DNA of 64,000 nucleotides from Viola odorata (Eukaryota > Streptophyta > Magnoliopsida > Malpighiales > Violaceae): contig OY829537.1 in assembly GCA_963691705.1 (NCBI GenBank), positions 68,593,352-68,657,351 of the forward strand, read 5' to 3'. The translations under genes and the position numbers were made by a program. Below, piece after piece: positions 59,158 to 64,000 of this stretch. The stretch's first letter is position 1. Every line of letters begins with the position of its first letter. Under the pieces are notes generated by a model. The model ran no database searches and had not been told where the DNA came from. It saw only the letters and a program-made list of their open reading frames with translations.

Positions 59158-60225
59158 GATCTGTTAATATATCTCGTCTTAGTCGATCGATCTATTCGGC
59201 TCCGGCCCCAAATTAAACGAATATATATATATACCAATTGACCTTCGCTTTTTCGATATATGTTGATGTCTTCTGGATCCTTATCCTTATAAAGTATATA
59301 AATGTCATGTGAAAAGAAAGGGAGATGAATGATGATGACGCAAGTGACCTTGGTTTTGTTTCTCTTTCTTCCGTGTAGAGTCTAGACGCTTCACTCCAAA
59401 CCGTGTCTCGCCCTGGTTTTTGGTATTCTCTAGCGGTTTTATCGTTTAGTCTGAAAGTAGAAGTCATAAAGTCACCTATTAGATATCCAAAAAAAATACC
59501 TCCTGTAATTAAATCATAAATAATTTACATTTATCAATTTTAATAGATTATATCTTAATTTAAGATAAAATTTAAAATTATTTTAAAATTTGATTGACGT
59601 AAAAATTAATTTATTAAAAAAACAATACAATTTTTTTTATCTCTCCCCTTATAATAAATATTGATATAAAAAAAAATTAAAAAAATTAAACGGAAAACCA
59701 ACCTCAACATATCTAAAAATGCATTTCACGTTAATTTAAACCTAAAGTAATGTAAATTTTGAAATTTCATCAAAAAATTAATAAGAAATGGACACGAGTT
59801 AATTAACTTTCTAGATTATATTAAATCGAGGATCAACCATTTTAAAATTTCCAAATAACATCCAAAAATTGCTGGAAAATGTAATTAATTGTCTAGATTT
59901 TATTTTTATTATATTATGTCACATATGTATTTATCTGGTATAAAAAGATGAAAAATTTTTAATGTCAATATTTTTAAAAATAATTTTTACGTCAGCTAAA
60001 TTTAAGCTAAATTTTTAGAAGAGCCAAACAGTTCTTACGATAATTATAAAATTAAGGTGTGATCTGTTAAAATTGACACATGTGGTGTTTCATTTGGGTG
60101 TTTTTTAAATATTTGGTACAAATATGAGGTGATTTTATGTCTTTTTCCTTATTAAGATAGTCAGTAACCGTATAAAAAAAATACTAGTTTATTTTTACTT
60201 TTTATTTTATAATATAAAAAATATA
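59158..60225. other. AT-rich intergenic DNA
   Basis: No gene or repeat recognised. Ends at the TA (60226-60227) preceding the mariner-like element. Confidence 0.5.
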
Positions 60226-60663
60226 TACTCCCTCCGGTCGAGAAACAATGTCGTTTCGCGACCGGGCACACAGATTAAGGAACTACTGTTCCTGTGTGTG
60301 CTATTACCTGCCTGCCCTTGAACCACCGCGTGAAGTCCAGCTACAGTGCTCCTTCATCTCTCAAATTTTTAACTCGCGCAACGATGGAGATTTCCCAATT
60401 CCCTCTCCAATTCCCTCCCAAATTTTCACCCAATTTCATTTCTAAACACTAATCCCTCCTAAATTTTGAATTCATCCGGTCCCAAATTTTTGAATTCCCC
60501 CCTGACTTCGTTGGTACCAGTTCAAAATGGTGTCTGACCCCATTTGTTTTGCCAATTCCCTTTCCAATTGCCTCTCCAACAGGCTATTTCCCATTTCCCA
60601 CATATCCTCACTCGATTCTAAAGCTGAAACATTCCTGTTTCGATTTGTGAAGCGTAAAAAGGA

Positions 60664-62264
60664 ATGGGTTCTAACGATTTCGATCCTATCCATTTGTTTG
60701 ACCTAAACCCATTTGTAAGTTCAGAGATAATTCATTCTCCAGTTTCGTCCTGTGATCCAATTGAAGATGCTGCCGACGTATATCACGAAGAAGGTTGGCC
60801 CGAAGCTTTCCTAAATGTGGACGACAACAATGGAGATCCTAATTGGGAAAATGAAGACCCAACACCTGACGTTGAGGTCCCAAGTTAAGTCTACTCCCAC
60901 CTTCCTCAATATTGTGAAACTTGTTAAACTTTGTTGATTTCCCAATTTCATTTGTGTTGTGGTAATTGTAGGTGCGAAATTGAGAAGAAAAGAGCTCTGA
61001 AGAAGACAGAACTGCAGCCTACAATATGCTTCTTCAAAGGAGTGTGAATGGAAAGCTACGCAAGCACACAACAACTGAGGTTGCTGAAATTTACGATGTT
61101 AATATCCGTTCAATCCAGCGGCTGTGGAAAAGGGGCAGGGAGTCCGAGAACCACAATGTTTCAATGAAGAGAGTCAAGAATTGTGGCAGAAAGAGGGTAG
61201 AATTTGACTTCCAAAGGATTAGAGATCTCCCTTTAAGGGATAGAACAACACTTAAGTCTCTTGCATCTGAGTTGGGTGTTTCGAAGACTTATCTGATTTC
61301 GAAGTTGAAATCTGGAGAGTTGAGGCGCCACAGCAACACCATCAAGCCAACATTAACAGAGGCAAACCGTATGCAAAGGGTTCGTCACTGCCTATCAATG
61401 ATTGATTCAGACTCTACTCCAGCTGGAAACAGTTTCTCTAAGATGCACAATGTGGTCCACATTGATGAGAAATGGTTTCAAACCACAAGGAAGGTGCAGA
61501 CATACTACCTATTGGCTGATGAAGATGAACCAGTAAGAGTCATTAAGAGTACCAATTTCATTCCTAAAATTATGTTTCTTGCTGCTGTTGCTAGGCCTAG
61601 ATTTGATTGTCATGGGAATTGTACTTTTGATGGTAAGATAGGAGTGTTTCCCCTTGTACACGAGGTAGCTGCTATTAGGTCCAGCTCAAATAGGATTGCT
61701 GGAACATTGGAAGTTAAGCCCATTGAAAGGATAGATAGGCAAGTTATTAGAGAATATATGATTGATCAAATATTACCAGCCATTAAGGAAAAATGGCCGA
61801 GGGATAGCCTCATGCAGCAGATTTTCATCCAGCAAGATAATGCTAAAACACATATTCAAGAAGATGATGCTGATTTCCTTACTGCAGTTGAGAGTGTAGG
61901 GTTGAACATTACACTGTTATGTCAGCCACCCAATTCCCCAGATTTAAATGCACTTGACTTAGGTTTCTTTAGAGCAATTCAATCATTGCAAGAGAAGAAA
62001 TGTGCAAATAACCTAAACCAATTAGTGGAAGCAGTGAATAAAGCTTATTTGGAATTCTCAGAGGTGAAGGCAAACAGCATTTTCATCACTTTACAGTCGT
62101 GCATGGTAGAAATTTTAAAAGTTATGGGATCCAATGCCTACAGAATCCCTCATTTAAAGAAAGAACAGTTGCTTAGGCAAGGATTGTTTCCTTCTAGCCT
62201 GTCCTGTGACCCTGTTCTGCTAGCAACTGCCGCCGCAAATCTTCCACCATTACCTTGTAAGTAA
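60664..62264 (+). pseudogene. Mariner-like transposase, DD39D type, one intron and an apparent frameshift
   Basis: Cut-and-paste transposase. Exon 1 (60664-60883) is an acidic leader. Exon 2 holds helix-turn-helix regions (VAEIYDVNIRSIQRLW and SLASELGVSKTYLISK) and the catalytic core HIDEKWF, FIQQDNAKTH and LNALDLGFF. The last two Asp are 39 residues apart, as in plant mariner-like elements. From 61026 to 62264 the frame is intact (412 codons). With the best acceptor (60971) the joined frame reaches a TGA at 60998, a few codons before the conserved EEDRTAAY stretch, because of a 2-nt loss or 1-nt gain in a GAGCTCTGAA run. A weaker acceptor at 60984 would restore frame. A consensus donor GTAAGT at 62257 overlaps the stop region, hinting at a 3' intron. 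Confidence 0.85.
60884..60971 (+). other. Intron in mariner-like transposase (88 nt)
   Basis: Donor GTTAAG and acceptor ATTGTAG after a T-rich stretch. The joined codon is AGT and leads into AKLRRKEL, the expected start of plant mariner N-termini. An alternative acceptor ends at 60984. Confidence 0.55.
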
Positions 62265-62634
62265 GATGCATTTTTTGGCAAGTCAACCAATGTGATGAAA
62301 ATGTCTATTGACATGTAATTTTGTAATTTGTTTTGTAGGAAATTGGGTGGTTGATGGCCTTTTTCAATGGACGGCAGTTGGCTATGGTTAGTTTTTGGAC
62401 ATATTCAGATATGTAGTTAGTTAGTGTAGGAAGTAACTCTAGCAATCTAACTTCTGGTTGAAGTATTTAGTTAGATGCCACTGTACATTTTGGTAGAAGC
62501 TTCTGTTTGCTACTGTTAGTGAAGGTGAGAGTTGTCACATTACTAACTGTCATTAGGCAAACTAATGTTGCTCTACATTACTATAATTGTGAAGAATGAT
62601 GGGTCTTGCATGCTGTTAAAATCTGATTTTGATT
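62265..62634 (+). other. Mariner-like element spacer after transposase
   Basis: Possible intron 62257-62338 (donor GTAAGT, acceptor TTTTGTAG). No further coding seen. Confidence 0.4.
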
Positions 62635-63110
62635 CAATTTTTTGATTGTGGATGTTTGTGTGATAAATGGTGTGCAGTTTGGTTACATAGTTAACATTTG
62701 TGTATACATTGCAACTTTGTTTCAAGCTCTTTAACTCTTCCTTCACGTTTGTGTATAATGCATTGAAAATCTGATTCTGTCCCTTGATTTGATTGTGGAT
62801 GTTTGTGTGCAATGCAATGGTAATTCTTATTTCCTCCCTTGATTTGATTATGGATGTTTGTGTGCAATGCAATGGAATATCTGATTTGCAGGCAAGGATG
62901 AATGGAATTTCTGATCTCCTCCAATTTTTTGATTGTGGATGTTTGTGTGCAATGCAATGGAATTTCTGATTTCCTCCAATTTTTTGATTGTGGATGTTTG
63001 TGTGTATAATGCATTGAAAATCTGATTTGATTGTGGATTGTTGTGTGTAAACGCATTGGTAATTCTGATTGTGTGTAATGCATCTTCAATTCTTACTTGC
63101 TTCCATAACT
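62635..63110 (+). repeat. Degenerate tandem repeat, about 55-75-bp unit, 6-7 copies
   Basis: Core TTTGATTGTGGATGTTTGTG followed by TGCAATGCAATGG and TTCTGATTTCCTCC phrases, in head-to-tail order between transposase and the second ORF. Confidence 0.75.
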
Positions 63111-63496
63111 ATTTTGTGTATAAGCATTGACATTTATGGGTTGCTTCTTCATCTCTCCTTTATGTTTGTGTAAACGCAAACACAATGCATTGGTAAATAA
63201 AAAACAGAGACGTATAGGGAAGAGATATAGGCAAACATACAGTGTTTACTTTGAATTGAAACATTTCACATTAACAGTTGCATTGAAGAGACACAAAGGG
63301 AAGAGGCATTGTATTGCAACTGCAACACACAAACAAAGGGAAGAGATGTATCCAACTGCAACAAGGCAACTAATTGTTGATTCCCAACACCCGTTGACAT
63401 TCCCAACCTTTTTTTTGCCGTTGCATTGTTTCCTTTATTAACTGAACCTAACACTTGCTAACCCCTTGGTACCCCTTGGTAACCCTAATTACTTCC
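63111..63496 (+). other. Spacer before the second ORF
   Basis: Unassigned, no gene seen. Ends with a doubled CCCCTTGGTA (near 63461-63481) just before the TATA box. Confidence 0.4.
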
Positions 63497-63504
63497 TATA
63501 TAAA
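63497..63504 (+). promoter_or_regulatory. TATA box upstream of the 127-aa ORF
   Basis: TATATAAA, 120 bp before the ATG, followed by a CT-rich leader, as expected of a plant core promoter. Confidence 0.55.
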
Positions 63505-63616
63505 CCACCCTCTATTGCCTCTCTAATTACACCAACAAGTTTACACTCCTCCTTACTCTCTGCCTACTGCTCATCTTTCTTGCTTTGTTGATCTCTCTCT
63601 GTGCAGGTGTGCGACC

Positions 63617-64000
63617 ATGGAACGGGACAGGAAGCAGGACATCCTAGATCTTTCAGGCCTCATCTCAAATCACCTGGAGACAGACACAGTCACGATGGAG
63701 AATAGGGGTCTCCAAACCAGAGCTGATCTCGACGAGCTTGAGGAGACTCTTGAGGATTTGCAGGCAAGGATGAATGATGTAATGGAAGACCCTGAGCATG
63801 AGGGGCTGGCGCTGAGCATAATGGAGTCATATGGGAGGGCTATCAACAATCTGACTCTGGCAATTGCTCATCTGAAGCAGAAGAGAGATGTCATTAATCT
63901 GGCACTTGGGAGCGTGAGGGCTGCTGCTCAGGAACTGAACAACTTTGGAAATTCCATTGCCGGAATCCCAACCATCTCTAATGCTTCTGATTCTGATTAG
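63617..64000 (+). CDS. Unknown 127-aa helical protein, possible second ORF of the mariner-like element
   Basis: Complete frame from ATG in good context (ACCATGG) to TAG at the last base of the window. The product is acidic, has no Cys or Trp, and is predicted by eye to be nearly all alpha-helical, with heptad patterns (LDELEETLEDLQARM; LTLAIAHLKQKRDVINLAL) ending in a Ser/Asp tail. I recognise no family. A TATA box lies 120 bp upstream and a TGTGCAG directly before GTGTGCGACC could also be a 3' splice site, so an upstream exon is possible. It is either a second protein of the mariner-like element, a captured host gene, or a host gene beyond an undetected element end. Confidence 0.6.
   Translation: MERDRKQDILDLSGLISNHLETDTVTMENRGLQTRADLDELEETLEDLQARMNDVMEDPEHEGLALSIMESYGRAINNLTLAIAHLKQKRDVINLALGSVRAAAQELNNFGNSIAGIPTISNASDSD

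Larger units (their letters stand above)
60228..64000 (+). mobile_element. Mariner-like element (plant DD39D), right end outside window
   Basis: Left end CTCCCTCCGG after TA, then a transposase gene with one intron. No matching CCGGAGGGAG right end is found by 64000, so the element is at least 3.8 kb or its right end has decayed. A second ORF (63617-64000) and a repeat-rich spacer (62635-63110) would lie inside it if it extends to the edge. Confidence 0.75.

Overview
The window is plant nuclear DNA, almost certainly from a flowering plant and probably a eudicot. The evidence is Ogre/Tat-type Ty3/gypsy retrotransposons with two RNase H domains, an Athila-like gag-protease, a plant DD39D mariner-like transposase, hAT elements with 8-bp target duplications, a Stowaway-like MITE and a truncated LINE. 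I see no convincing ordinary host gene, rRNA, tRNA or CRISPR. At least 50 kb is nested transposon sequence, as in pericentromeric or intergenic heterochromatin.

Layout. (1) 1-16823: element A, plus strand, a very large Ogre/Tat-type element whose 5' LTR lies left of the window. It has gag with duplicated knuckle modules, protease, a 145-nt intron whose removal keeps frame, RT/RNase H/archaeal-type RNase H/integrase, a 4.3-kb 3' region with tandem arrays, a hairpin plus polypurine tract, and a 3.3-kb 3' LTR. (2) 16824-~27010: element B, minus strand, an older Tat/Retand-type element into which A inserted. It carries a decayed gag-pol and an antisense (plus-strand) ORF relic. (3) ~27011-33735: Athila-like noncoding/LTR sequence hit by a perfect 3085-bp solo LTR (TSD CGTTC), then a Retand-like LTR. 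(4) 34094-36173: a hAT-like element with CGGTA-rich ends. (5) 37127-42144: three pieces of another gypsy LTR family, one hit by a hAT fragment. (6) 42657-53866: element D, minus strand, a complete 11.2-kb non-autonomous Ogre/Tat relative with two 2603-bp near-identical LTRs and TSD CTATT. It splits an Athila-like protease gene and carries about 1.8 kb of a 34-bp tandem repeat. (7) 54341-64000: AT-rich DNA with a MITE, a 799-bp hAT, an 855-bp 5'-truncated LINE with a 16-bp TSD, a 69-codon ORF of unknown nature, and a mariner-like element running to the right edge with a transposase and a second 127-codon ORF.

How the parts relate. A, the solo LTR and D share LTR blocks and belong to one broad lineage. 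A and D also share a hairpin next to the polypurine tract and the same atypical gag knuckle modules, so A-like elements could have supplied proteins to D. The mariner-like element and the nearby MITE share terminal sequence, a plausible donor and dependant pair. Inactivating changes in A and B are mostly nonsense codons explicable by C-to-T change, as expected of methylated plant transposons. D is the youngest datable insertion.
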